Source: Enterobacter sp. JBIWA008
GTDB taxonomy: Bacteria; Pseudomonadota; Gammaproteobacteria; Enterobacterales; Enterobacteriaceae
Length of the DNA stretch: 64,000 bases
Reading direction: 5' to 3'
NCBI RefSeq assembly: GCF_019968765.1
Contig: NZ_CP074149.1
Location: 3,658,001-3,722,000, forward strand
Shown: in pieces, positions 50,624 to 60,300 of the stretch
Layout of the letters: each line of letters opens with the position of its first letter
Numbering within the stretch: position 1 is the first letter of the stretch
Position numbers and translations under genes: made by a program
The notes under the pieces: generated by a model
What the model was told of the DNA's origin: nothing
Seen by the model: only the letters and a program-made list of their open reading frames with translations
The model's database searches: none

Positions 50624-51527
50624 AGTTATGTCTCGATAAAAATTATATATAAATAAATTTATAGAATGATTAAAAAATATCGATACCTTAAAAGTGTCCC
50701 CCCCACACTTTATATTTAGCGTGAACAGATGAACGTCTTCTTTTAAAGATGATATTAACAACCATCATTTCATTTGGTAACGAACAAGTAACAATGTGCT
50801 TTGTCAGCAACTGCTACAAAACAGATAATAATAAAAAAATAATTTGCAGTAAAATTAATGTTGTGTCATTTGATACTATTAAACTGAATGCGTAAATGAG
50901 AATTAATTTCCTTTTAATAGACTGAAAATATTATCAATTTTTATTACCAGGGAATAGTAGCATTAAACGTAACAGCTTATTGGATGTTATTTGCATGTTG
51001 CTCTCACCATCCGGGCGTGAAGAATATTTGTTATTATAATATTGCATACCATCGAATATCGAACACTCCCCGGCCCACTCATCCTTAGATACTTAGACCG
51101 TCCATGGTTAAAATCACATATTTTCCTGAACGATAGACAGGTTGAGTTGACCACTATTCTTTTTGTGTAGTGAAGTATGTGTTGGTTCGTATCGTTTGGG
51201 CTTGCTGGATTTGTCTGGATAAGGATAGATGTCTATATCATGAGAACACACCGTGATCTGGGGTTATTACATTCTCATTAATCTGATACTAACGGTATCG
51301 ATACTTTTGAGTATGCCTGCCATTTGCAATCATTTCGCTATCTGCATAGGTATAGACAATAGTGTATTAGATGAATTGAATGCATCCTTGCCGGGGATTA
51401 TCTTTGGAGGGTGTTAAATAACTTATAAAGATGTAACAATCATATTTTAAAATGATTAAATTGCTTGTTCGATTCACTTTATCTGCTGATCTGACTTCCT
51501 TGTCTCATTCCTGTGAAACTATGTGAT
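50624..51527. other. AT-rich fimbrial promoter region
   Basis: About 900 bases without a gene. The first about 330 bases (50624-50960) are duplicated at 52951-53285 (shared segments AATAAATTTATAGAA, ACAGATAATAATAAAAAA, TTTGCAGTAAAATTA, ATTATCAATTTTT). No fim-type invertible element with 9-base ends was found. The long noncoding tract suggests complex regulation. Confidence 0.55.
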
Positions 51528-51788
51528 TTAGTGTACTGCTACGCTGAGTAACTTAATGAGATTCAGACAAAAGTAACAAACGTCGTCGTAGTTCTCGGTT
51601 ATGTAGGGAATACAGGGATAGCTGTCGGGTTGTTCATCCTTAAGCAGGGCATCAATTTCATCTGGCGCGAATATGCTCAGGTCATGGCGTGATAAATACC
51701 ATTCTCTATATTCGGAATAAGTATTTAAGATCATCACTTTCCCTGAGCTATTATATGTCAGAGAGTTACCAACTGTAAAATTTTTCAT
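51528..51788 (-). CDS. Hypothetical protein
   Basis: 86 residues (MKNFTVGNSLTYNSSGKVMI), acidic and Tyr-rich (DSYPCIPYITENYDDVCYFC). AT-rich codon use. No recognised family. Lies between the LuxR-like regulator and the fimbrial promoter, so it may take part in fimbrial control, but there is no direct evidence. Confidence 0.5.
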   Translation of the reverse strand: MKNFTVGNSLTYNSSGKVMILNTYSEYREWYLSRHDLSIFAPDEIDALLKDEQPDSYPCIPYITENYDDVCYFCLNLIKLLSVAVH

Positions 51789-52137
51789 ATAAATACCATT
51801 TTATATTGCATCTTGAAGGGACTATTCCTTTAGACGCTATTAGTATTACATTAAAATATTATTTTTATAACTACTTTGTAGTCCAGGATGATACTGGAAT
51901 AAATAAATTATTATTAAATGGGGATATTTATTTTTTAAATGTTAGGGTATCACCTAATCTGAAGACTCTCAGGGTACCATGGTCGCGATAGTTCTTGCGT
52001 TAGCAAAGCCATGGCTGATGTTATGCTGCTCCAGAACCGTCTTGCAACCGGGAACATTTTTTGCGTCCCTGGCATTAATGAGGCTCGCATTGAAACCCGC
52101 TGTATCTGCAGTCTGAATATTCTCTTTATCAGGCATT
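51789..52137. other. Gap, nothing identified
   Basis: About 350 bases, AT-rich on the left and mixed on the right. No gene, terminator or repeat could be supported. Confidence 0.4.
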
Positions 52138-52860
52138 TCAGAAAGCCAGTTTTTCTAAAACATGTGCACGCTGGGTGTACAACGTTTTTACCCCGACAGC
52201 ATGCCGATAAGATGCTGTTCTAATAACCTCCCCCGACAACAGAATATTCATCGCCCGTATATCATTAGGTGTAAAATATTCTTTGTTTTTTTTCATTGGT
52301 TCTGCTGCACCGTTTCCCTTTAGATACCTTATAAACGTGTTTTTTGCTGCTTCAATATTCATTTTAGAAAAATCACTGACCACAACTATGGGAGCCAAAG
52401 GATTACGTTTGACCATATAGTGTGTAATAATCGCATTCATGTACAGTTGCGGGCGACGTTTACTGACCAGCAGAAGAAGATCGTCCGTTTTGTTGGAGGA
52501 TTTTACATTCCCCTCATAACTTTTTAAATGTTCCGGCACCCCACTGTAATAATATAGCTGCGTTATCTCATTAAAATGCTTAAGAAACTCCACAACATCC
52601 CAGCTGTAGTAGGCCTCTGATGTTGCGTTAAAAATGATATATTTTTTACCTGATGCTTTGCCGGCGGAATGAAACCACAATTTATAATCGGTAAAACACT
52701 CAAAGGAGACTATATTTCCCCTATGCGTAATATCCGAAATAATCTCTTCGCATGCTATGCGGCTGTAGGAACAGCTGTCTATAATAACAACCAATTCATC
52801 TGATAGCTCCGCGGAGTCAGGCTCTGCCTTATCTGTTAAACATTGTTTTAACATTTTCAC
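52138..52860 (-). CDS. LuxR-type transcriptional regulator
   Basis: 240 residues. An N-terminal pseudo-receiver-like region (ELVVIIDSCSYSRIACEEII) with no clear phospho-acceptor Asp, and a C-terminal HTH (FTPNDIRAMNILLSGEVIRT then YRHAVGVKTLYTQRAHVLEK) of the LuxR/GerE type. Regulators of this build control fimbriae in enterics. It is leftward and directly upstream of the fimbrial region, next to a decayed pilin promoter copy. Confidence 0.75.
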   Translation of the reverse strand: MKMLKQCLTDKAEPDSAELSDELVVIIDSCSYSRIACEEIISDITHRGNIVSFECFTDYKLWFHSAGKASGKKYIIFNATSEAYYSWDVVEFLKHFNEITQLYYYSGVPEHLKSYEGNVKSSNKTDDLLLLVSKRRPQLYMNAIITHYMVKRNPLAPIVVVSDFSKMNIEAAKNTFIRYLKGNGAAEPMKKNKEYFTPNDIRAMNILLSGEVIRTASYRHAVGVKTLYTQRAHVLEKLAF

Positions 52861-52867
52861 GTCTCAG

Positions 52868-53285
52868 CTTATTTTCCACTAATTCCGGTTGCTACCGCGT
52901 TAGCTACAACCATTGCAGAAGAAGAAATCACCGCAATTTTTTGCGTTCATGGTTAATTCTCGATAGAAATCACATATACAAATAAATTTATAGAAAATAT
53001 ATAAGACATCAAGCTTTTTAAAGTGTTTCGCCTCACTTTAAATTTAGATAAACCAAGAATTATCTTCTTTTAAAGAAAATATTAATAACCTTTAGTTCCG
53101 CTATTAACGGATAACAGAGCTCTGACAGGTGCATCACCGTGAAACGGCATCATATTACCGGTAACACTGTCGAAACAGATAATAATAAAAAATGATTTTG
53201 CAGTAAAATTACTTTTGTATCATTTGACACTGTTGTATTGAATGCGAAGATGCAGGAACTGAAAAGATTATCAATTTTTCTTGTC
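52868..53285 (-). repeat. Decayed duplicate of the major-subunit promoter and start
   Basis: From the ATG at 52950 leftward the sequence matches the pilin start (ATGAACGCAAAAAATTGCGG), but two A are missing and the frame stops after 16 codons. With the two A restored it reads MNAKKIAVISSSAMVVANAV, a pilin-like signal peptide. Upstream sequence to 53285 aligns with 50624-50960. A pseudogene fragment of a second pilin gene. Confidence 0.8.
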
Positions 53286-53683
53286 ATGCAATCGATTGAT
53301 CTCGCACTGATTTTCGGCTGACCGGGCTGAACTTCCGGCTGGCTTTCGCCCGCTCTCCCTGACGATTCAGGCTGGCAGCAATGGTTTGGATGTTGTATTC
53401 CGGCATTTAGCCAGCGAGACGAAGCGCGCCATAACGATTTCTGCCACACCGGCGTCGGAAAACGTTAGCTGAAGTCATTATTTAACAGAATGAAAAGGCT
53501 TTCTGCTAAGCTGGATAAATGCTCCTGAGAATTATGCAGACCCAGATAGACAATCAGAATATCCATCGGTAATAACCTCATCAGGGCCCTATGATCTCAT
53601 TACAGTTTTTTCCTAAAGCCATCCCGCTTCGCCTGTGCCATGCTGAATCACGCTCATAACCGATAACGTTAAATGAGGATATT
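53286..53683. other. Island boundary gap
   Basis: About 400 bases. A 40-residue frame ([20 protein letters not shown]) at 53284-53406 may be a gene fragment; no family recognised. The rest has no gene. Composition changes to GC-rich after about 53600, so the island-chromosome junction probably lies here. Confidence 0.35.
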
Positions 53684-54040
53684 ATGAAAAAAACAATTAT
53701 CGCATTATCTGCCGTTCTGCTGGCTTCCCCAGTATTTGCTGCGACCACACATGCAACTGACGATACCGTCGCTGCGGCGAACGCAAACGCCAACGAGGCG
53801 AAGCAAAAACTGCACGAAGAGCAGAACAAAGGTGAAGAGCTGAAGCTGAAACAGAAGCATGCTGCGGAAGGCAAAAGCGAGAGCCTGGGCAGCAAGGTCA
53901 GCGAAGATTCTCAGAAAGCCTGGCATAAAACTAAAGAAGGCACCGAGAAAGGGTGGGATGCCACCAAAGAAGGCGCTGAGAAAGGCTGGAACAAAACCAA
54001 AGAAGGTGCCAGCGAGCTGGAAAAGAAAGTCACTGAGTAA
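53684..54040 (+). CDS. Secreted LEA-like repeat protein
   Basis: 118 residues. Signal peptide MKKTIIALSAVLLASPVFA. The mature part is highly charged and helical. Three 11-residue repeats at 78-110 (KAWHKTKEGTE, KGWDATKEGAE, KGWNKTKEGAS) resemble LEA group 3 repeats, suggesting a periplasmic stress or desiccation protein (inference). GAGGATATT lies upstream of the ATG; a strong terminator follows. Confidence 0.75.
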   Translation: MKKTIIALSAVLLASPVFAATTHATDDTVAAANANANEAKQKLHEEQNKGEELKLKQKHAAEGKSESLGSKVSEDSQKAWHKTKEGTEKGWDATKEGAEKGWNKTKEGASELEKKVTE

Positions 54041-54050
54041 TCCCTTCGAA

Positions 54051-54073
54051 AGGCCGCAAAAGCGGCCTTTTTT
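54051..54073 (+). terminator. Intrinsic terminator
   Basis: AGGCCGC-AAAA-GCGGCCT followed by TTTTTT, 10 bases after the stop of the LEA-like gene. Confidence 0.88.
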
Positions 54074-54233
54074 ATTACCCAACGCTCTGCTTCCCGACGT
54101 CTACACTTCTCTCAAGGCTCATCCGATGACGGCTTCGCCGTCGCGATCGAAAAGATTCACCCCTGGCGCATAAAAGCCGAATAAATCCCGGGGATGACGC
54201 GTTTACTCCCGGCCCCCAAAAAGAGATCCTGAG

Positions 54234-54791
54234 ATGCTGCGACGCCTGGTAATAGTGCTTGTCCTGGTTTGTCCATGGGCGCTGGCCGCCCCGAAGAGCT
54301 ACATTATAGACACCGATAACACCGCCATTCGGCTGTCGTGGCATGCCTTCGGTGGCATCCTCTCCTGGGCGACATTCAGCGGCGTGACGGGTGCCGTGAC
54401 GCTCAATCCGGATAACGACGTTGACGACCATATCCACGTCACCATTCCTGTGGCAACCCTGGTGGCCTCAAACAAGCTGCTCACCTGGCAGCTCAAAAGC
54501 GACATGTTTTTTGATTCTGAGCGCTACCCGACTATCGAGTTCATCAGCTCTCGCGTGGTCGCCCAGGGCGACGGGAGGTTCAGGGTTTTCGGCACGTTGA
54601 CCGTGCGAAACATTGCCCGCCCGGTGATCCTGGAGGCCGTCGTGAAAGACCCGCATGCGCAGACACCCACGCTGGATGCCACAACGGCGATCTCGCGCGC
54701 GTCCTATGGGATGGATAAGTTTGCGCTGGTCGTGGACGATCGTATCGCCATCGCCATTGCGATTCAGACGAACGACGTGCCGTCATCCTGA
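54234..54791 (+). CDS. YceI-family periplasmic protein
   Basis: 185 residues. Signal peptide MLRRLVIVLVLVCPWALA. YceI features are KSYIIDTDNTAIRLSWHAFG, SDMFFDSERYPTIEFISSRV and FRVFGTLTVRNIARPVILEA. The family forms a lipocalin-like barrel that binds isoprenoid-type lipids. The end overlaps the convergent anti-sigma gene by 9 bases. Confidence 0.9.
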   Translation: MLRRLVIVLVLVCPWALAAPKSYIIDTDNTAIRLSWHAFGGILSWATFSGVTGAVTLNPDNDVDDHIHVTIPVATLVASNKLLTWQLKSDMFFDSERYPTIEFISSRVVAQGDGRFRVFGTLTVRNIARPVILEAVVKDPHAQTPTLDATTAISRASYGMDKFALVVDDRIAIAIAIQTNDVPSS

Positions 54792-55574
54792 GATAAGGCG
54801 CCGCAGCTGCTCCGCGTTTCCCCGCAGGTGAGACGGCGGATTGCGGCCAATCAGGACAAACTGGTAGCCCGCCTCCTGCCACCACGCCAGGTTCATGCTG
54901 TACCGCTGCTCCTGGCGAAGAGAGGCCGTCGTCTTCTCATCAACCGGAGAGATACAGAGCGCCATCGGGCCGTAGTCGGCGTTGATCCAGGCAATCTGCG
55001 CGATCGAGGTCGTTTCATAGCGCAGCATGCGCACCATTTTGAGCTCAGCCCCCTTCAGGACAAGCTGCGACATGTCTAGCTTAATGCCGATGTCCTGCGC
55101 GGCCCGTTCCAGCCCGCGCTGCAGGACCGGCGTTGCGCTGTCCATATCCAACAGCGTCTCGACGCTGTACAGAGACATATATTGCGCTTCGAGATCGCGA
55201 ATATGGGCACTCTCATCCGAGGGCGCAGAAGCGGGCCGCAGCAGGTAGCCCAGCCCGGAGCCAACCATCAAAAAGCTTACCGACGCGGCAATAAGCGCCC
55301 TTCTGCTGACGCCAACCGGCGTGGAGGATTGTGGATCGGGAATCGCTGCCAGACGCGCCTGCATCTTCTCCAGTGGCGCATCATCCAGCAGGGAGGCAAA
55401 CGCCCCGGCGAAATCCTGACTGCCTTTCATCAGTTCGGCGGTTCTCCCGGAGAGGCGTTCGTCACTTTTCAACTGTTCTTCAAATAGCTGCGCGTCGTCG
55501 CGGCACATCTCGCCATCTATCCATGCCACGATAGCGTCGTCGTTATAGGGAGGTGCAAAACGGTGCGAGTTCAA
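54783..55574 (-). CDS. Transmembrane anti-sigma factor
   Basis: 263 residues. N-terminal cytoplasmic sigma-binding domain (DDAIVAWIDGEMCRDDAQLF), a membrane segment at about 92-112 (ALIAASVSFLMVGSGLGYLL) and a periplasmic domain ending NPPSHLRGNAEQLRRLISG. ATGA overlap with the sigma gene. ChrR/RseA-like role inferred from layout. The zinc-binding HxxxCxxC motif is not seen. Confidence 0.85.
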   Translation of the reverse strand: MNSHRFAPPYNDDAIVAWIDGEMCRDDAQLFEEQLKSDERLSGRTAELMKGSQDFAGAFASLLDDAPLEKMQARLAAIPDPQSSTPVGVSRRALIAASVSFLMVGSGLGYLLRPASAPSDESAHIRDLEAQYMSLYSVETLLDMDSATPVLQRGLERAAQDIGIKLDMSQLVLKGAELKMVRMLRYETTSIAQIAWINADYGPMALCISPVDEKTTASLRQEQRYSMNLAWWQEAGYQFVLIGRNPPSHLRGNAEQLRRLISG

Positions 55575-56101
55575 GAGCGTTTCTCCTTTACCGGAGGCAG
55601 TGCGTCAGCGGATCTGGCAAGCCGAGCCCGTGCTGTCGCCAGCCGGCTCATCACGGTACCGATCGGCACCGCCAGAGTGTCCGCAGCCTCCTGGTAGGTA
55701 AAGCCTTCGACATAAACTAAAAAAACCGCGTTACGCTGGGCTTCGGGCAGCGCGCTAACGCGCTGCATCACCTTCAGGTAATGCAGCCGAGTCTCATCCT
55801 GTTCGCGGGTGTCCGGCGCCAGAAGCTCGTCGCTGGCCACAAATCCCTGCCCCTGACGCACGTGTCGTGCCCGAAGCTCTGAGATCCAGATGGAGTGCAG
55901 TATCGCGAACAGCCACCTGTCGATGCGTGTGCCCGGCATATACTGGCTGCTCCTTTCAAGCGCACGCACGCAGGTGGACTGAACCAGCTCTTCGGCGATA
56001 TCGCTGTTTCGCGACAACACTAGCCCATAGCGCCAGAGACGCGGCAGGTGTGCGGCTAACTGCTGACGAACCTCACTGGTAGCGATGTGTTTTCCCTCCA
56101 C
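55571..56101 (-). CDS. ECF-family RNA polymerase sigma factor
   Basis: About 176 residues if GTG 56101 is used (VEGKHIATSEVRQQLAAHLP); the frame is open 28 codons further upstream, overlapping the TPR gene. Sigma2 region: LWRYGLVLSRNSDIAEELVQ and IDRWLFAILHSIWISELRAR. Sigma4 region: LPEAQRNAVFLVYVEGFTYQ then EAADTLAVPIGTVMSRLATA. Paired with the anti-sigma gene immediately downstream. Confidence 0.9.
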   Translation of the reverse strand: MEGKHIATSEVRQQLAAHLPRLWRYGLVLSRNSDIAEELVQSTCVRALERSSQYMPGTRIDRWLFAILHSIWISELRARHVRQGQGFVASDELLAPDTREQDETRLHYLKVMQRVSALPEAQRNAVFLVYVEGFTYQEAADTLAVPIGTVMSRLATARARLARSADALPPVKEKRS

Positions 56102-56108
56102 CAGAAAA

Positions 56109-56636
56109 TCAGGATTCCGGATGTCCGTTGATGGCAGCCTGCAGGTCGCGGTACTCCTCGCAGGACTGGCCACAAATACCGGCAATCACCTTCAGCTGCT
56201 CTTTTGCGAGGTCAGGACGTCCTTTTACCATCCACGCTTCACCGAGATACTCCCGGGCCCTGGCATAATCTGGTGCAATAGCCAGCGCGCGCTGGTAGTA
56301 ACCAATGCCTTCGTCCGTGCGGCCAAGCTTACGCGTGGCGAACCCGCGATAGTTCCACGCTTCAGCCGTATTGCCATTTTTCAGCGAATCAAGCAGGTTC
56401 AGCGCCGCCTGGTACTCGCCTTTCTTCGCGAGATGGTACGCATAGTTGGTTTTGTCCCGATCGCTGAGGCTGCTGCTCTTGTCCGGCACGCATTTCTGGG
56501 TGGCGCTGTCATATACCTGTCCGGAAGGACAATCGGGCGTTTTGCTCTCGGTACTATTATTGCCCATTGCCAGCGCCAGGGGGGACAGCAGGGAAAAAAT
56601 CAGCGCCGGGATCAAACGAAACGAGGTCGTGTTCAT
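56109..56636 (-). CDS. Secreted TPR-repeat protein
   Basis: 175 residues. Signal MNTTSFRLIPALIFSLLSPL then ALA. A CPSGQVYDSATQKCVPD motif (disulfide) is followed by TPR units (NYAYHLAKKGEYQAALNLLD; AWNYRGFATRKLGRTDEGIG; YARAREYLGEAWMVKGRPDL). First gene of the sigma/anti-sigma operon. Confidence 0.85.
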   Translation of the reverse strand: MNTTSFRLIPALIFSLLSPLALAMGNNSTESKTPDCPSGQVYDSATQKCVPDKSSSLSDRDKTNYAYHLAKKGEYQAALNLLDSLKNGNTAEAWNYRGFATRKLGRTDEGIGYYQRALAIAPDYARAREYLGEAWMVKGRPDLAKEQLKVIAGICGQSCEEYRDLQAAINGHPES

Positions 56637-57395
56637 ATAAAGCTCCAGGGTAAGAAGGGAGTGACCTCAGTAAACGCCCGACTGACGATTTTTATTCATT
56701 CTCCCCGTGAATTTTTTGCTGTCCCAGAACCATGCTGACGTCGTAGCCCAATGGAAATGAATCAGCTTATTTAACCCTTGCCTTAACGTTATTATTTTCG
56801 CGTGATAGCAGAATTTTAACCCCGCATAAGAATATATTTCATTATGCAAGTGATATAATATATCTTATATCAAAAACGTTAACCTAACTTAAATGCTTAT
56901 TAAGCGCAATTAAACAATAACGTTTTGAGTTATATTTAAAATGCCCCCTACCAATTATCACACTGCGTAAATCACACTAAAAAACAACAGCGCTATTTTA
57001 AATCAAACCCATATAAAACATAACGTTGCATCAGGTAAGTTTTAACCACACCCATATATCAATGTCCTCTTCATTGTTTTTGCATTTATTTACGAAAGCT
57101 AAATTTGCACAACTATCGTTTTCTGTCTATATCCTTTTTATATTCTAAAAAATAATTCCTTCATTAATTACAGGGTTTTATAAGACACAAAACACCCATA
57201 AAAATTGTTCTCTTTTATAAGTCATTAGATTCGCTCTGATGTTGCCACTCTGAATTCTGGCGGGCATCGTGCGCGCTAAAAACGACGGTGAGTGCTGCGT
57301 TATAACAGCGACTGCGCCGGGGGCGCCCTTTACCTTCAGCAGAGATGGCTCGTCTTGCTCGCCGTTCATGATACATCTGCTGGAGTAATACCTAA
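56637..57395. other. AT-rich gap upstream of the giant adhesin
   Basis: About 760 bases without a supported gene, strongly AT-rich from 56850 to 57180. Likely holds the adhesin and TPR promoters and binding sites for nucleoid proteins such as H-NS. No hairpin or repeat was identified. Confidence 0.45.
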
Positions 57396-60300
57396 ATGAG
57401 CCAAATCTCTGTTATATCGAAACTTACTGGCGTGGAAACGACCACGGAAGGCACTCAGGTTACGCTGAGCCGTTCCTCTATCGTTGAGCTTCATGTCGAG
57501 CGAGCGAACATCTCCCACTTCGCGCGAAATGGTAACGATCTCCTGGTTACGCTTAACTCCGGCGAGGTGATCACCCTTAAAAATTTCTACGTCACGGACG
57601 CGCAGGGCGTTAGCCAGCTGGTACTGCAGGACAGCGAAGGCGCATTATGGTGGATTGAAGATCCAACCGGAGCCGCAACGTACGAATCCATCGCGTCTAC
57701 GGACGTGCTGCTTGCAGCCTCCGGGAGCGATACCGGTGGTGCCGCCATCTGGCCATGGGCTCTGGGCGGTATTGCCGCTGCAGGCGGCATCGCGGCCGCG
57801 GCAAGTACCGGTGGCGGTGGTGGCGGTGGTGGCGATGGCGGCAATAACAATAGCCCCAACCCCAACACACCCGTCGATCCTGCCGATCCAGATACAACGC
57901 CGCCGAATGCGCCTTCCGGCCTTAAGTTCTCTTCAGATGGCAAATCCGTCACCGGTACCGCCGAACCCGGCAGTACTATCACGCTGAAAGACGCGAACGG
58001 CAATGTCATTGGCACGGGAAAAACGGGCAGCGATGGCAATTTTACCGTCTCTCTCGACAAACCGTTGACCAACGGCGAGCAGGTGACCGCCACCGCGACG
58101 GATAACGCCGGGAATACCAGCCCGGGCACAACGCTCAACGCGCCGGACACCACCGCGCCCGATGCGCCAGCAATCACCAGCGTAACGGACGATATTGCCC
58201 CGCAGACGGGGGCAGTCAGCAACGGCGGCAGCACCAACGATCGGCGCCCGCAGCTTACCGGCACCGGCGAAGCGGGCTCGACCGTGACGATTTATGACGG
58301 TGGAGTCGCCATTGGTACGGCGGTCGTCGCCAGCAACGGCACCTGGACCTTTACCCCGTCGGTTGACCTGAGTGAAAGCACTCACCAGATTACCGTGCGG
58401 GCAACCGACGCCGCCGGCAACACCGGGCCTGCCTCACCTGCGTTTACCCTGACGGTGGATCTTACTCCGCCGGACGCGCCGACCGCGATTGTGCTGACCG
58501 ACGATACGGGCGCTATCAGGGGAACCATCACGTCGGGCGCGCTTACCGATGCTTCACTGCCGATCCTGGCGGGGACCGGCGAACCCGGCGGAACCATCAC
58601 CATTTACGATAACGGCGTGGTGGTTGGTACCACAAAGGTGCAGCCCAACGGCACCTGGAGCGTCACGCCGAACGGCCCGCTCCCGGACGGGACACACTCC
58701 ATAACCGTCACTGAAACCGATGCAGCCGGAAACCTGAGCGCGAGCTCAGAGCCTGTCATCTTCACCGTGGACACCACGCCGCCGTCTGCCCCTGGAAATC
58801 TCGTGGTTTCGAATGATGGCGGCACCATCAGCGGCATCGCGGAAGCTGGCAGCACGGTGACCATCCGTGAAGGCGATGTCACCCTTGGCACTGTTGTTGC
58901 CGACAGCCAGGGCAACTTCAGCCTGACGCTGACCCCGCCGAAGCTCAACGGCGAAATCCTGACCGCTGACGCCACCGACACGGCAGGCAACACGGGGCCA
59001 GCCACCTCCGCTGCGTCACCGGATAATACCCCACCGCAGACGCCAATTATCGTGTCGGTGATTGATGACGTGCAGGCCACCACCGGCCCCGTGGGCCCGA
59101 ACGGGATTACCAACGACCGGGCGCCGACCGTGAACGGAACGGGCGAGGCGGGCTCGACCATCACGATTTATAACGGCAGCGATGTCCTCGGTACGGTGGT
59201 TGTTCCCTCCTCCGGCCTGTGGAGCTTTACGCCGCCCTCACCGCTGACCGATGGCACGTACGTGCTGACGGCAACGGCGACGGATCCCGCCGGTAACCCG
59301 AGCGGAATATCAACCGCGTGGACAATTAACGTCGACGGGACGGCACCTGGCGCCCCGGTGATTTCACAAGTCGTGGATGATGTCCCCGGTGGAATTGTTG
59401 GCTTACTCGGCCCAAATGCCACGACCAATGACGGTACCCCAACGCTGAGCGGTACCGCCGAACCAAACGCGACGGTCACCCTGCGCGTGGACGGTGTTGC
59501 TATTGGTACGACCGTCGCCAATGGCCTCGGCGTATGGATCTTTACGCCTTCCTCGCCGATCGGCGAGGGTCCGCACGCCCTGACCGCCGTCGCGACCGAC
59601 GCGGCTGGCAACACCAGCAGCGTCTCCAACACCTGGACTCTGACAATTGACAGCGTCGCACCAGCTGCCCCGGTCATTACCCAGGTGCTGGATGATGTGC
59701 CGGAGCGCCTCGGTGCGCTCAACCCCAACGACAGCACCAACGACACCACGCCGACGCTCAACGGCACGGCTGAACCCGGCTCAACCGTCACCATCCGCCT
59801 GGATGGCGCCGATCTTTTCACGGTCCAGGCCGACAACAATGGCGCGTGGACCTATACCCTCACGACGCCTCTTACCAGCGGGCCTCATAGCTTTACCGTT
59901 GTCGCCACCGACACGGCGGGTAACACCAGCCAGCCGTCAAGCGGCTTCACCCTGATCGTCGATACCACGCCGCCAGCGGCAGCCACCATCGCCACCGTGA
60001 CCGATGACGTCGGCGGCGTTCAGGGCACGCTCAGCAGCGGCGATACCACGGATGACACCACACCGCTGCTGCAGGGCACCGCCCCGGCTGATGCGACGAT
60101 CACCGTCTATGACGGCACCACGCTGCTCGGCACAGCCACCCTCGACGGCAGCGGCGGCTGGAGCTTTACGCCCGTTACCCCGCTCACCGACGGTCCGCAT
60201 TCGCTGACGGTTCACGCCACGGATGCCGCAGGCAATACCACGATTTCCAGTCCGTTTGTATTGACGGTAGATACCGTCGCGCCTGCCACGCCGGACGTCC

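Noticed and set aside
50624..51527. fim-type invertible promoter switch
   Set aside because: No pair of short inverted repeats at about 300-base spacing and no fimB/fimE-type recombinase next to the operon were found.
51806..52223. Two short plus-strand frames between the small hypothetical gene and the LuxR-like gene
   Set aside because: No ribosome site, low-complexity content and no resemblance to any family.
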